In this document: positions 17,612 to 27,044 of the stretch, piece by piece | Numbering within the stretch: position 1 is the first letter of the stretch | How the letters are laid out: every line of letters begins with the position of its first letter | Source: Pelosinus sp. IPA-1 | GTDB taxonomy: Bacteria; Bacillota; Negativicutes; DSM-13327 | DNA: 64,000 nucleotides | Direction: 5' to 3' | Assembly (NCBI RefSeq): GCF_030269905.1 | Contig: NZ_BSVC01000005.1 | Location: 186,001-250,000 of the forward strand | Translations under genes and position numbers: made by a program | The notes under the pieces: model-generated | What the model saw: the letters and a program-made list of their open reading frames with translations, nothing else | The model's database searches: none | Told to the model about the DNA's origin: nothing

Positions 17612-20600
17612 TCAGTTGGATTTTTGATTTATTACCGGAGCCAGAGATGGCTTCTCAACGTTTACCTTTATTCTCCTTTTCATGAAATCATCCAACAACG
17701 TATATACAACAGGTACAACCACCAGCGTCAAAATGGTTGAGGTAATCAAACCACCGATAATCGCATGAGCCATAGGAGCACGCGATTCGGCTCCTGGCCC
17801 AATTCCTAATGCTAGGGGAAGCATCCCAAAGATCATAGCTGTTGTTGTCATCAGAATCGGTCGCATTCTGACAACAGCCGCTTCCACCAATGCCTGATTT
17901 CGTTCGATCCCTTCTTCTATACGCTGCTTAGCAAAATCAATCAATAAAATCGCATTTTTGGTCACGAGGCCCATCAGCATGATAATACCAATCAGAGACA
18001 TCATACTGAGCATACTATGAGCAGTTAAGAGACCTAGTATCGCCCCTATAATTGCTAATGGCAGTGCCAGCATAATGGCAAATGGTTCAATATAGCTCTC
18101 AAATTGGGCAGCAAGCACAAAGAAGATAAAGAGCACCGCGGCAGCCAGCGCCATTGCTATGCTTTCAAAGGCATCCGCCATTTGCTGTGATTGACCTGTA
18201 GTAACAAATTTATATCCTTGCGGTAATTTTACTTCTGCTAACTTTTTGTTTAGTGCTGTATTGAAATCACCAAGAGAGGCTCCACTTAAATTTGCCGAAA
18301 TAGTGATCTGCTCCTGACGGTCATAACGCTGAATTTGCGTTGGACTTGTTGCATAGACCATCTTTGTTACCTGTGATAACGGAACCATAATAGCCTGCCC
18401 GTTTTTATCCCGTTTAGAGCTTGCTGCATATATATTGTTTACATCTGCTAAACTCTTGCGGTCACCTGGTGCTAAGATAAGTCTCACATCATAAGAATCC
18501 TCTTCATCTCGAAACTGGGTTACAACGGTTCCATTAAACATGGTCTGAAGAGTACTGGCAATATTGGAAGTGGAAACACCGAGATCTGAAGCCTTGTCAC
18601 GGTCTATCACAATTTGGGCATCCGGTTTGCCAGCTTCATAGCTTGAAGAGACATCGATTGCACCAGGTATGCTAGCCACAATTCCCTCTACGTGTTCCGC
18701 TATCTCAGCCAATTGATCTAGGGATGTTCCCTGAATAACAAGAGAGATTGGCTTACTGCTAGACATACCCGATTTTTTGGAAACACTGACTTGCACACCG
18801 GCAATGCCACTTAATTTTTCACGAAGGCTTGTAACGATTTGATCATCACTCACCTTACGATCACTTTTTGCAGTTAGTTTTGTAAAAATATTAATATTGT
18901 TAATATCTGCAGAACTATAGGTCAAAGTCACTTGTGGTATTGTACGAATAATTTGAGACATATTATCGGCAATTTCACCTACAACTTGTGGGCTCTTACC
19001 AGGATCAACCCTTGCAGACACTGTAATTTCACCAGCATCGGAATCAGGAACAAAGGTCGAACCGAGTAAAGGCAGCAGCATTAAACTTCCTACAAAAAGT
19101 GCACCGGCAATAGCCATTATTTTTTTTCGATGTCCTAGTGCATATTTCAGAAATTCTCCATAGCGCCTTGTCCAGTAATCAAACTTATCATTCCACGTAT
19201 TCCAAATTTCCCCCAATTTGCTGGCAGATTCCTTATGATCGCCTGATAAATATTTGGCGGACAACATGGGAGTTAGTGTAAATGCAACAAATAAGGAAAC
19301 CAACACACTAACTGCTACCGTGATACCAAATTGTTTGAAATACTGCCCTACTATACCTGTCATCATACCTACTGGTAAGAATACAGCAACCAACGTAAGG
19401 GTTGTTGCGGTGACGGCTAGACCAATTTCCGCCGTTCCTTCGGCAGCAGCCTTAAATTTATCCTTACCCATTTCGAGATGGCGAACTACATTCTCGATGA
19501 CAACAATCGCATCATCAATTAACAGACCTACTGCCAAAGATAGGGCTAACAGGGACATTGTATTTAGCGTAAAGTTTAACATTTTCATCGCTAAAAAGGA
19601 GGTAATAATGGAGGTTGGAATAGCGATAGCCGCGATCATCGTACTACGCCAATTACCTAAAAACAGAAATACGATCGCAACAGCCAATATGCCTCCAAGT
19701 ACCAAATTAAACAATACGTCGTGAATGGAATCCTTAATGTTTTTAGAATTATCCCGTACTAATACCAATTCAACACCAGCTGGTAATTCTTTTTTGATAT
19801 TTTCCAGTTCTTTTTTTGCATTTTCAACTACTTGTACTGTATTACTGCCGGATTGTTTCATGATATCTAAACCAATAGCGGTTTTATCATTCAGTTTTGT
19901 GATGGTAGTTGCATCTTTCGTTGAGTCCTTTACGGTAGCAATGTTTTCGACATACAGTTGTACTCCGTTTCTCTGAGCAATAGGAAGCTTTAACAACTGA
20001 CTGGGAGAAGTAAGATTACCCACTGATCGTAAGCTAGTCTCCCTTTTGCCATCTGTCACCTTACCGCCAGGAGTATCCATATTTTCACTGCGTATACTGC
20101 TCATTATTTCTGAAACTGTCAGATTATAAGCAGCAATTTTATTACTATCCATATTAATTTTTATTTCCCGATCGGCACCGCCCGTTACATTTACCGCTGC
20201 AACCCCATTGATTGCTTCTAATCTTTTTACAACGATATCATTAGCAGCAATCGTTAACTCCCTAGGACTGAGATTGCCTGTGACTACAATGGAAGCAACA
20301 GCTGTATCAGAAGGATCATACCTTGTTACAATAGGAGCATCTGCTTCATCAGGCAGAACATCTTGCATTCTGCCGACTTTGTCGCGAACATCCTGGGCGG
20401 CAGTCGCTGCAGAAGTCTCAATGGTAAACTGGATAACCGTTGTAGATACCCCTTCTTTTACCGTAGATGTTACATGTTCTATCCCAGGCACAACACTGAC
20501 GGTTTCCTCTACCTTTTGTGTAATTTTAGATTCAACCTGCTCTGGTGATGCACCAGGATAGTTGACGGTAACGGCTACAACCGGGATTTCAACATTTGGA

Positions 20601-20710
20601 TATTCATCCACATTTAAAGAAATGTAGCTAAATAATCCTAGAACGACAAGGGCCAGAATGGTTACAGTTGCAAAAACTGGCCGTTTTAAGCTTATATCAG
20701 TTAGTATCAT
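17612..20710 (-). CDS. RND multidrug efflux permease (HAE1/AcrB family)
   Basis: 1032 residues, the usual length. It has twelve membrane helices in two halves, with two large periplasmic loops. The N-terminus MILTDISLKRPVFATVTILA and the intramembrane ALAVGLLIDDAIVVIENV with its Asp-Asp pair, used for proton relay, are typical. It works as a trimer with the adaptor encoded 11 bases upstream and an outer-membrane channel that is not in this window. ATG at 20710 follows GAGGAG. The pump gene is direct evidence for an outer membrane. Confidence 0.95.
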   Translation of the reverse strand: MILTDISLKRPVFATVTILALVVLGLFSYISLNVDEYPNVEIPVVAVTVNYPGASPEQVESKITQKVEETVSVVPGIEHVTSTVKEGVSTTVIQFTIETSAATAAQDVRDKVGRMQDVLPDEADAPIVTRYDPSDTAVASIVVTGNLSPRELTIAANDIVVKRLEAINGVAAVNVTGGADREIKINMDSNKIAAYNLTVSEIMSSIRSENMDTPGGKVTDGKRETSLRSVGNLTSPSQLLKLPIAQRNGVQLYVENIATVKDSTKDATTITKLNDKTAIGLDIMKQSGSNTVQVVENAKKELENIKKELPAGVELVLVRDNSKNIKDSIHDVLFNLVLGGILAVAIVFLFLGNWRSTMIAAIAIPTSIITSFLAMKMLNFTLNTMSLLALSLAVGLLIDDAIVVIENVVRHLEMGKDKFKAAAEGTAEIGLAVTATTLTLVAVFLPVGMMTGIVGQYFKQFGITVAVSVLVSLFVAFTLTPMLSAKYLSGDHKESASKLGEIWNTWNDKFDYWTRRYGEFLKYALGHRKKIMAIAGALFVGSLMLLPLLGSTFVPDSDAGEITVSARVDPGKSPQVVGEIADNMSQIIRTIPQVTLTYSSADINNINIFTKLTAKSDRKVSDDQIVTSLREKLSGIAGVQVSVSKKSGMSSSKPISLVIQGTSLDQLAEIAEHVEGIVASIPGAIDVSSSYEAGKPDAQIVIDRDKASDLGVSTSNIASTLQTMFNGTVVTQFRDEEDSYDVRLILAPGDRKSLADVNNIYAASSKRDKNGQAIMVPLSQVTKMVYATSPTQIQRYDRQEQITISANLSGASLGDFNTALNKKLAEVKLPQGYKFVTTGQSQQMADAFESIAMALAAAVLFIFFVLAAQFESYIEPFAIMLALPLAIIGAILGLLTAHSMLSMMSLIGIIMLMGLVTKNAILLIDFAKQRIEEGIERNQALVEAAVVRMRPILMTTTAMIFGMLPLALGIGPGAESRAPMAHAIIGGLITSTILTLVVVPVVYTLLDDFMKRRIKVNVEKPSLAPVINQKSN

Positions 20711-20721
20711 GGCGATCTCCT

Positions 20722-21819
20722 CTACTCTACTATAGTAACTGCATCACCGTCTTTAAGTTGGCTCACGTTGCTCACAGCTAACTTATCACCGGATTGTAGA
20801 CCGGATTTTATCTCTATACGATCACCAGTCGTCGCACCAACTTCGACTTGATGACGAGTAACTTTATCGTTTGCTACCGTAAATACATAGTAAATACCCT
20901 GTTTTTGAATGATTGCTGCTTGCGGTATTGTTAAAATTTGTACAGCATCCCCGGTTGCCAGCTGCACTTTACTAAACATACCACCTTTTAATGCACCAGA
21001 ACTATTATCAATCTTTACTTTCGTGCGAAACATTCGATTGTCGGAACCAGCTTCAGGATTAATCGTATCAACAGTACCCATAAATACCTTGTCAGCATAG
21101 GTGTCAACCGTTACTTCTGCTGGCTGCCCCTGTTTTACCATTCCTAAATCCTTTTGTTCAACATTAACGACTGCATATACTTGACCAATATCTGCAACAA
21201 CCATCAGCGCAGCACCAGGAGAAACAACCTGACCGACAGTAGCTGTAACGTTGGCCACCACACCATCTACTGGTGCTGTAATCACGCCATAGGCATATTG
21301 CTGCTGTGCGTCACTTTGACCATTAACTGCGGTGGACAAATCTGCCTGGGCAGTTCGCAGTTTAGCCTCAGCAGTATCTAACGTCTGTTGAGATATAGCC
21401 CCTTGCGCAGCTAGTGTTTGATAACGATTGTAGTCCATCATCGCCAAATCATAGTTTACCTTAGCTTTGGTTACGGCATCCTGTGCGGTTCGCACAGAGT
21501 TTCTTAGCTCTACACTTTCTAATTTAACTAAAGCATCTCCAGCTTTTACATGCTGCCCTTCTTGCACCAGAACTTGTTCAATGCGTCCTGCAAGTTTAGC
21601 ACTGATAGTCGCCGCTGTTTTGCCTTCAATTGAACCATTTAACATTAGTTTTGGTATTGTATTTATCAATTGTGCTTCTGCAATCTTTACATTTGTCCCT
21701 GTAGTATTGGCTTGTAATTGCGTCTTTCCACTGGAAAATGCGCCACTGCGGAATACTACAAATACACCGAGAATTATCACCACTGGGATAATCCAATATT
21801 TTAATCTAAAACCTTTCAT
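20722..21819 (-). CDS. RND periplasmic adaptor (membrane fusion protein)
   Basis: 365 residues. An N-terminal membrane anchor (about 8-26) is followed by a split biotinyl-lipoyl domain (KLAGRIEQVLVQEGQHVKAG and later APVDGVVANVTATVGQVV), an alpha-helical hairpin (about 100-165) and beta-barrel and membrane-proximal domains. ATG at 21819 follows AGGAGG by 9 bases; a TTG directly before it is the other choice. It is the first gene of the pump operon, behind a TetR operator. Confidence 0.93.
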   Translation of the reverse strand: MKGFRLKYWIIPVVIILGVFVVFRSGAFSSGKTQLQANTTGTNVKIAEAQLINTIPKLMLNGSIEGKTAATISAKLAGRIEQVLVQEGQHVKAGDALVKLESVELRNSVRTAQDAVTKAKVNYDLAMMDYNRYQTLAAQGAISQQTLDTAEAKLRTAQADLSTAVNGQSDAQQQYAYGVITAPVDGVVANVTATVGQVVSPGAALMVVADIGQVYAVVNVEQKDLGMVKQGQPAEVTVDTYADKVFMGTVDTINPEAGSDNRMFRTKVKIDNSSGALKGGMFSKVQLATGDAVQILTIPQAAIIQKQGIYYVFTVANDKVTRHQVEVGATTGDRIEIKSGLQSGDKLAVSNVSQLKDGDAVTIVE

Positions 21820-21866
21820 CAAATAAGCCTCCTAAGTTCATATATATTTATTCTAATTTTTTACTC

Positions 21867-21906
21867 TCGCCTGTTACATACCGACTAGTCGGTATGTAAC
21901 AGGCGA
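21867..21906. promoter_or_regulatory. 40-bp perfect palindrome: TetR operator of the RND operon
   Basis: TCGCCTGTTACATACCGACT and its exact complement form the palindrome. The inner CATACCGACTAGTCGGTATG closely resembles the site in the TetR gene promoter (22537-22556). It lies between the tetR stop and the adaptor start and would cover the -35 region of the pump operon. The outer arms may also serve as a terminator for tetR. Confidence 0.85.
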
Positions 21907-21911
21907 AGAAA

Positions 21912-22517
21912 TTAAACAATTTCTTCTTTGTTATCATTAGCTCGAATGAAATTCCAGATATTATCTATCAGCTGTTGGTGCATAGCCGAGGTATTTATCT
22001 GTTTACCCAAGATATTGAGTCCGCTGGAAACAGAAAGTATCATGGTTGCAACTACTTGAGGATCGAAGTCTCGTCTAACTTCTCCTGTTTCTTGAGCTAG
22101 TTGTAACTTTTCTTTGATTATATTTCTTAATTCTAACTGTCCCTGATCAATACGTTGTTGAATTTCCGGAAAATTATGTATTACCTCTAATGCAAGGCTT
22201 GCATTATTTGCACGATAGTCTCCTTGCTCAACATTGAGTAAACGCTTAAAGTAAGCATCTTGCTCATCACCTAACAGAAAGTTTAAAATCCCTCGAAAAG
22301 TTTTTTCCTCGCTAAAGAATTTAGCATACTTTTCTCCAAAATGATCATATAAATAGCATATACATGCATGAAATAATTGTTCTTTACTTTCAAAGTAGTG
22401 ATATATCCCACCTTTGGTAATACCAATTTCCTTTGCTACATCAACGAGAGACACATTCCTGTACCCACGCAATAAAAACAGTCGTAAAGCAGATAAGATT
22501 ATATTTTCTTTTGTCAA
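21912..22517 (-). CDS. TetR-family repressor of the RND pump
   Basis: About 201 residues. The helix-turn-helix is VSLVDVAKEIGITKGGIYHY near 25-45, typical of AcrR/TetR repressors. TTG at 22517 has AAAGGAG 8 bases before it; the in-frame GTG at 22526 overlaps that site and is less likely. The gene lies directly upstream of the adaptor-permease operon. Matching operators before both units point to autoregulation plus pump control. Confidence 0.92.
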   Translation of the reverse strand: MTKENIILSALRLFLLRGYRNVSLVDVAKEIGITKGGIYHYFESKEQLFHACICYLYDHFGEKYAKFFSEEKTFRGILNFLLGDEQDAYFKRLLNVEQGDYRANNASLALEVIHNFPEIQQRIDQGQLELRNIIKEKLQLAQETGEVRRDFDPQVVATMILSVSSGLNILGKQINTSAMHQQLIDNIWNFIRANDNKEEIV

Positions 22518-22536
22518 AATTTCCACTCCTTTAGGT

Positions 22537-22556
22537 CATACCTACCAGTCGGTATG
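22537..22556. promoter_or_regulatory. TetR operator at the tetR promoter
   Basis: CATACCTACCAGTCGGTATG is an imperfect copy of the inner 20 bases of the 21867-21906 palindrome. It lies just downstream of the tetR -10 element. Confidence 0.8.
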
Positions 22557-22561
22557 TTTTA

Positions 22562-22590
22562 ATTATCTACCAATTACTGGTCAATGTCAA
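22562..22590 (-). promoter_or_regulatory. sigma-70 promoter of tetR
   Basis: Reverse strand TTGACA, 17-base spacer, GATAAT, with the operator at the transcription start. A further palindrome, GTGCCAA-ACA-TTGGCAC, lies upstream at 22632-22648. Confidence 0.75.
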
Positions 22591-22705
22591 GGATAACTTT
22601 ATTGTGAATGTTATATTTTGACCATTCTTCTGTGCCAAACATTGGCACGATTGTTCCTCCGAGGCAGTCCCATAGTATAATATATGAGTTATAAAATTCA
22701 TTAAA

Positions 22706-22747
22706 TGAAGAACTCCTGCAAATCATAAGAATTTTGCAGGAGTTCTT
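22706..22747. terminator. terminator-like hairpin
   Basis: GAAGAACTCCTGCAAA and its complement form 16-base arms with a 10-base loop, downstream of the DUF2809 gene. The T-tract is weak. Confidence 0.65.
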
Positions 22748-22750
22748 CGT

Positions 22751-22780
22751 CATTATAAATTATGTGGTTCTCCGTATCGG
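22751..22780 (-). repeat. 3'-end dispersed repeat, copy 1
   Basis: On the reverse strand CGATACGGAGAACCACAT, one of four similar elements (others at 33938, 38088, 39573) that sit between a minus-strand stop codon and its terminator-like hairpin. The shared form is YGATACSSAGAACYGSAT. Confidence 0.5.
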
Positions 22781-22797
22781 TCTAACGGCGGGTTTTA

Positions 22798-23184
22798 TCA
22801 TTTCGATATACGAATTCTTGAACATAGACTTTCACACATAGCCCCCAAGGAAATTCCACTGATGTATAACGAAATATTATTCCATGAAAAGACATATCCC
22901 AAGAGTAGCCCTCCTATCTTTGTATAACGAAATTCATCAATCCACGGCGTATGATATAGCTTCGCCACTTCAACCCCTATCGAAAAAATGGCTGCAATTA
23001 ACGCAGTATGCCGCGTAGTTCTATCCCTAAAGATAAATCCCATAATGAAAAATACCATCAGTCCCCATAAAATACTCCCTACCCATTTAGGAAACCAACT
23101 AGAAAGTTCTCGGGAAAGTAATCCTAATATAATAACCACAATTACCAAAATCAGGTAGTACCCTCTCTCGCGCTTAATAAACAT
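22798..23184 (-). CDS. DUF2809-family membrane protein
   Basis: 128 residues with about four membrane helices. The pattern LGLLSREL..., VEVAKLYHTPWIDEFRYTK and GGLLLGYVFSW matches DUF2809, small membrane proteins of unknown function. ATG at 23184 follows GGGGGATC. It stands alone with a hairpin downstream. Confidence 0.75.
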   Translation of the reverse strand: MFIKRERGYYLILVIVVIILGLLSRELSSWFPKWVGSILWGLMVFFIMGFIFRDRTTRHTALIAAIFSIGVEVAKLYHTPWIDEFRYTKIGGLLLGYVFSWNNISLYISGISLGAMCESLCSRIRISK

Positions 23185-23318
23185 AAAGATCCCCCTCTTG
23201 TGTTTTCGATAATTTTGTTTTTTACTATGGGATTATTTAAATCAAACTCCTTTAAGGTTTTTAATTTGCCTATTTCAATACTTAAGCATATTTAATTACC
23301 AATAGATTAATCTACATT

Positions 23319-24668
23319 TCATTTTAAAGTTTTTTCTAGAATGCTCCTAGTTTTATATAAAAACTCATTTTTAATTATAAAATTCCATACTGGCTCAAAT
23401 TTCTTCCATGCACCCGCATAACTTAGATGCTTTAATTTCATTTTTAGTTTTTCATGTTCGTTTGAAGATCTTATTATGCTTCCCCATTTGTAAAAATCAT
23501 TATAGGCCTTTTTATATCCTTCTTCCATTTGCTCCTTCGAAATATTCGGATGCTTAAATACAAGATGTCTTGTGTCATATAAGTCCCAATTCTTTGTTAA
23601 TATCCTATTCTCACTTTCCAACCTTTTGAAAAGTTCCGTCCCGGGATAAGGCGTCAATATATGATTAGTAGCTGTAGTTATCCCACTATTTATTGCCCAC
23701 TCGCTAGTCCTATCAAATACATCTAAGGTATCATTATCTAAACCAAAGATAAAACTTCCATTAATCATAATCCCTAATTGGTCGAGTCTTTTAATTGCCT
23801 CATTGTAATTTTTCCCAAAATTAGATCGCTTATTAACAGCTATCAAATTACCTTGATTGATGCTTTCAAATCCTATGAATGCACTCCTAAAGCCAGCTTC
23901 GTAAGCTAATTCTATTGTGTCATCTGTAAGAATAGAATCAACAGTTATAGCCCCTTGAAAAACCTTATTCATACCTTTCATTTGCCTGAATAGTTCTCTT
24001 GACAGCTTTTTATCTGCAAAAATATTGTCATCTAGAAAGTATACATATTTACCAGCCATACTGTCTATTTCATATAAAATTCTATCAATTTTATACGAAT
24101 AAAACGTTTTTCCATCCTTATAAAAAGAATTTACATAACAAAAAGAACATTTATTAGGACATCCTCTTGAAAAAACCATCGAATTTGGCACAAGATATTT
24201 TTCACTTTTAAATAAATCTCTCCTTGGTAAAGGTAATGAGTCTAACAATACATCACCTTGCTTATAAACCAACAATTCCTTTTTAGCCCTAAAATCTACC
24301 AGAAATTTTGGGAAGCTCTTTTCTCCAAGACCAAGCATGACTACATCTGCATGTTTTCTAGCTTCATGGAGCATAGAGGTTGCATGTAATCCCCCAATGA
24401 CAACCTTAATTCCTCTAGCCCTATAACTATCTGCTATCTTATAAGCTCTACATGCATTAGTTATATAGCTCTGAATAACTACCAAATCTGGCTTGTCTTC
24501 TAAATCTATATTCTCAATATGCTCATCAATAATCTCTAATTCATCTGATACATCACATAGTGAAGCAAGAGTAGCTAATCCTAATGGTGGAAAAAGAGAA
24601 TATTTTATTGGCCTCCAATAAGGACTTTTTGCTTCTTCTAAGGCAGGCAGAATAAATTTTATTTTCAT
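23319..24668 (-). CDS. B12-binding-domain radical SAM protein
   Basis: 449 residues. The N-terminal part (about 1-130) resembles the cobalamin-binding domain (VVIGGLHATSML). The radical SAM core has RGCPNKCSFCYVN near 170, whose CxxxCxxC cysteines bind the 4Fe-4S cluster, and a YFLDDNIFADK strand. ATG at 24668 follows GGGAGC. Such proteins methylate or rearrange unactivated carbons in lipids or secondary metabolites; the substrate cannot be read from the sequence. It is a single gene. The next 480 bases hold only one terminator and no convincing gene. Confidence 0.88.
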   Translation of the reverse strand: MKIKFILPALEEAKSPYWRPIKYSLFPPLGLATLASLCDVSDELEIIDEHIENIDLEDKPDLVVIQSYITNACRAYKIADSYRARGIKVVIGGLHATSMLHEARKHADVVMLGLGEKSFPKFLVDFRAKKELLVYKQGDVLLDSLPLPRRDLFKSEKYLVPNSMVFSRGCPNKCSFCYVNSFYKDGKTFYSYKIDRILYEIDSMAGKYVYFLDDNIFADKKLSRELFRQMKGMNKVFQGAITVDSILTDDTIELAYEAGFRSAFIGFESINQGNLIAVNKRSNFGKNYNEAIKRLDQLGIMINGSFIFGLDNDTLDVFDRTSEWAINSGITTATNHILTPYPGTELFKRLESENRILTKNWDLYDTRHLVFKHPNISKEQMEEGYKKAYNDFYKWGSIIRSSNEHEKLKMKLKHLSYAGAWKKFEPVWNFIIKNEFLYKTRSILEKTLK

Positions 24669-25002
24669 AATTATAGCCGCTCCCTTATCTCATATAACTT
24701 TCCCCACAGATTCAGTGACAGTTCTTTTGCCTGGAATGGCTCTATTTTTCTTCTGCCGAGAAGAACTTAGACCTATAATCGTCACCCACAGATAAGGATT
24801 TTCAAAACATTATATATCGTATTGGCATCACATTCTTCTGCCAAAGGATATAGATTTCAAATTAATTTTAGACATTACCCCCAAAATGTACTATTTTATT
24901 ATTTTAAAGACATACTTACACCTTATAGGTTTGTAATACTCACTTTTCCTCTAATTTCTATTTTTTCTTCTTGCAGCTCTAAAAAAGTTTTATACAAAAC
25001 AA

Positions 25003-25042
25003 CAGCCCACAACCTATTTAAGGTTGCAGGCTGCTATTTTTT
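25003..25042. terminator. terminator in the 24669-25148 gap
   Basis: CAGCC..CAACCT pairs with AGGTTG..GGCTG around a 5-base loop, followed by a run of seven T residues on the forward strand and a weaker T-rich tail on the reverse. It probably ends transcription of the B3/B4 gene at 25149. The rest of the gap shows nothing recognisable. Confidence 0.7.
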
Positions 25043-25148
25043 TAGAGGAGACAAGCTTCTTTTTTTGATTACCTATGAACGTTTAGAATTACATTACGTC
25101 TTCATGATAGGTTGGAATTTGGTATTTCTTCTTTACAATCAAAGCGTT

Positions 25149-25811
25149 TTAACTATATACTTCTTGTTGCTCTATTTTTGCATCAGGGGCTGCTAATTTG
25201 GCATAAGCGTAGATGTCGGACAAATGGTCTAGTACTATGTCTTTCGAGATACCCGAAGGTGCATAAACTATAAAAACAACCTTTTGGGTACCAGTTGTAA
25301 TTTGAGAACGTGAATCAGGGCCATGTATAACACTTGAGATAATCCCTTCCCTATCTGCAATCATCATATCACCAAGTTTCACAATTTGTTCTTTGCCATT
25401 CATCAGTACATATTTTTCATCCCCCATACCTACATCAAGCTTTAAAGGGAATGTAAGTGTCTCATAATCATGCCCCGCGGTTAATAGGCAATTTTTAAGT
25501 TCTGCCATAAACATGGCCTCAACGAGTCCTGTAACATCAGGAATGGACTTGCCTTTAAAGACAATGGACTTCAGTTGTTGCAGTACGTGATACGTCTTAG
25601 AGTATCTCTTATAATATGCATTATAGGCCTTAATTGCCTCATGACCAGCTAACTCTTCCTCATTTAGAAATTTTTCTCGAAGATTGATTTCTAAATTACG
25701 TTTGTACTTCTTAAGCTCTGTACGTTGCCCGCTAGTAAATACATTGCTGAGAACCATGAATCCCACACAAGCTCCGGGATATGTTTTTCTCCATAATTCC
25801 GTTACATACAA
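25149..25811 (-). CDS. B3/B4 tRNA-ligase-like domain protein
   Basis: 220 residues. The core (GLVEAMFMAELKN, TFPLKLDVGMGDEKYVLMNG, GIISSVIHGPDSRSQI) matches the stand-alone B3/B4 domain related to the editing domain of phenylalanyl-tRNA synthetase beta chain. Stand-alone forms may act on misacylated tRNA or a metabolite; the function is not proven. The start is TTG at 25811 with GGGAG 11 bases upstream. An AraC gene ends 81 bases upstream in the same direction and may control it. Confidence 0.75.
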   Translation of the reverse strand: MYVTELWRKTYPGACVGFMVLSNVFTSGQRTELKKYKRNLEINLREKFLNEEELAGHEAIKAYNAYYKRYSKTYHVLQQLKSIVFKGKSIPDVTGLVEAMFMAELKNCLLTAGHDYETLTFPLKLDVGMGDEKYVLMNGKEQIVKLGDMMIADREGIISSVIHGPDSRSQITTGTQKVVFIVYAPSGISKDIVLDHLSDIYAYAKLAAPDAKIEQQEVYS

Positions 25812-25892
25812 CTTATAGACATCTCCCTTTTTTATAAGTTTGAAAAAAACAATAGAAAGCCTAACTCTTTAATCCAATTGTTTTTCTCCATT

Positions 25893-26750
25893 TTAGACTT
25901 TTTTCGGAGAGAATCCTTGTATAAAATTGCTATATTTACTAGGCGTAATTCCAGTAATTTGCTTGAATTGTTTAGAGAAGTGACTTTGATCTACAAATCC
26001 TAATTCGTGGGCAACAAAAAGCGGAGAAACGCCCTTAGCTAGAAGCTCCTTGGCTCGCTTAATTTTCACTTGTTTCAGGTATAGATGTGGGGGAACTCCA
26101 ATGCTATCTCCAAAAACACGTATTAAATGAAACGGGCTGAGACCAGAAATAGTAGATAGCTGTTGAATGGAAATGTTCTCCTTATAATTATCCTCAATAT
26201 ATTCTCTTGCCCGATTCACTTCCTTTTTCTGTTTACCTACACTTTGCAATAGTAAAGGATCGCCAGCATGACGTAAAATACACATAGTAAGCATTGTTAA
26301 AAGATATGATTCTTGCTCAATCACGGGCATATTAGACCCTTCCAGCATCAGGTGGAAATTTCGTATAAGAGCAGCCAGATAGGCATCTTTAATAATGCCA
26401 TCACGAAAGAAGGGAATACCAGTTGCTTTACCTGCGATCTCGAAAGCGGCTTGTTGCAGCAATTCTGGTTTAAGATAAAACATTCGGTAGGACCAACCTA
26501 TCTCTGATGCAGCATGCCCGTCATGAGCTTCTCCAGGAATCACTAAGTTGATGTGCCCCGAAGGAGCAATCAGCTTTTCACCTCGATAAAAGAACTCAAG
26601 GGCACCACGCTCAATAACGCCAATCCCGAATCCTTCATGAGTGTGCTTTGTAAAAGAGTGGGTAATATATGTGGCACGAAGTAATTCAATGTTACTCAAA
26701 TTTGGCAGTACCCAAAATTTCACTTCCTCTTGTGGTTTAATCCCATACAT
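25893..26750 (-). CDS. AraC-family regulator
   Basis: 285 residues. The AraC-binding cupin (THEGFGIGVIERGALEFFYRG) is N-terminal; two helix-turn-helix units are C-terminal (LSGLSP-type turn, then LGFVDQSHFSKQFKQITGIT). ATG at 26750 follows GAGAGGG. It probably regulates the adjacent B3/B4 gene. The ligand is unknown. Confidence 0.9.
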   Translation of the reverse strand: MYGIKPQEEVKFWVLPNLSNIELLRATYITHSFTKHTHEGFGIGVIERGALEFFYRGEKLIAPSGHINLVIPGEAHDGHAASEIGWSYRMFYLKPELLQQAAFEIAGKATGIPFFRDGIIKDAYLAALIRNFHLMLEGSNMPVIEQESYLLTMLTMCILRHAGDPLLLQSVGKQKKEVNRAREYIEDNYKENISIQQLSTISGLSPFHLIRVFGDSIGVPPHLYLKQVKIKRAKELLAKGVSPLFVAHELGFVDQSHFSKQFKQITGITPSKYSNFIQGFSPKKV

Positions 26751-26934
26751 TACGACCCTCTCCCAATGAATCTATTTCAATTTATGGCGGATTGATCTAC
26801 TCCTCATCTATTAGGTTAAGGGATTTCTTCATCATATGAATGAATCCCTTGTAGTAATTTATCTTTTTGAGAAATATATACCATTTTCTTACTTTGTGGA
26901 GGTAATTAACTCTTTATTTAAACCCATATAAAAC

Positions 26935-26960
26935 AAAAAAGCCACGAAATTCATGGCTTC
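26935..26960 (-). terminator. terminator of the soluble chemoreceptor gene
   Basis: Reverse strand AAGCCATG, 5-base loop, CGTGGCTT with TTTTTTG following. A second inverted repeat, AAGGGATT/AATCCCTT, lies at 26818-26850. Confidence 0.65.
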
Positions 26961-27044
26961 ATAAGTAATCGGGACATTCCTGGTAGAGGCGATCCGAACC
27001 AGTCCAAATCCACCCATTCTATCTTTATATCTACACGCTTTAAT

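Noticed and set aside
24822-25196. 124-codon forward frame in the 24669-25148 gap
   Set aside because: It has no ribosome site, no family resemblance and runs through a terminator hairpin into the 3' end of the B3/B4 gene.
26960-27044. tRNA-like or fifth copy of the 3'-end repeat
   Set aside because: CTGG...CCAG pairing exists, but neither a cloverleaf nor the GATACSSAGAAC motif can be made out.
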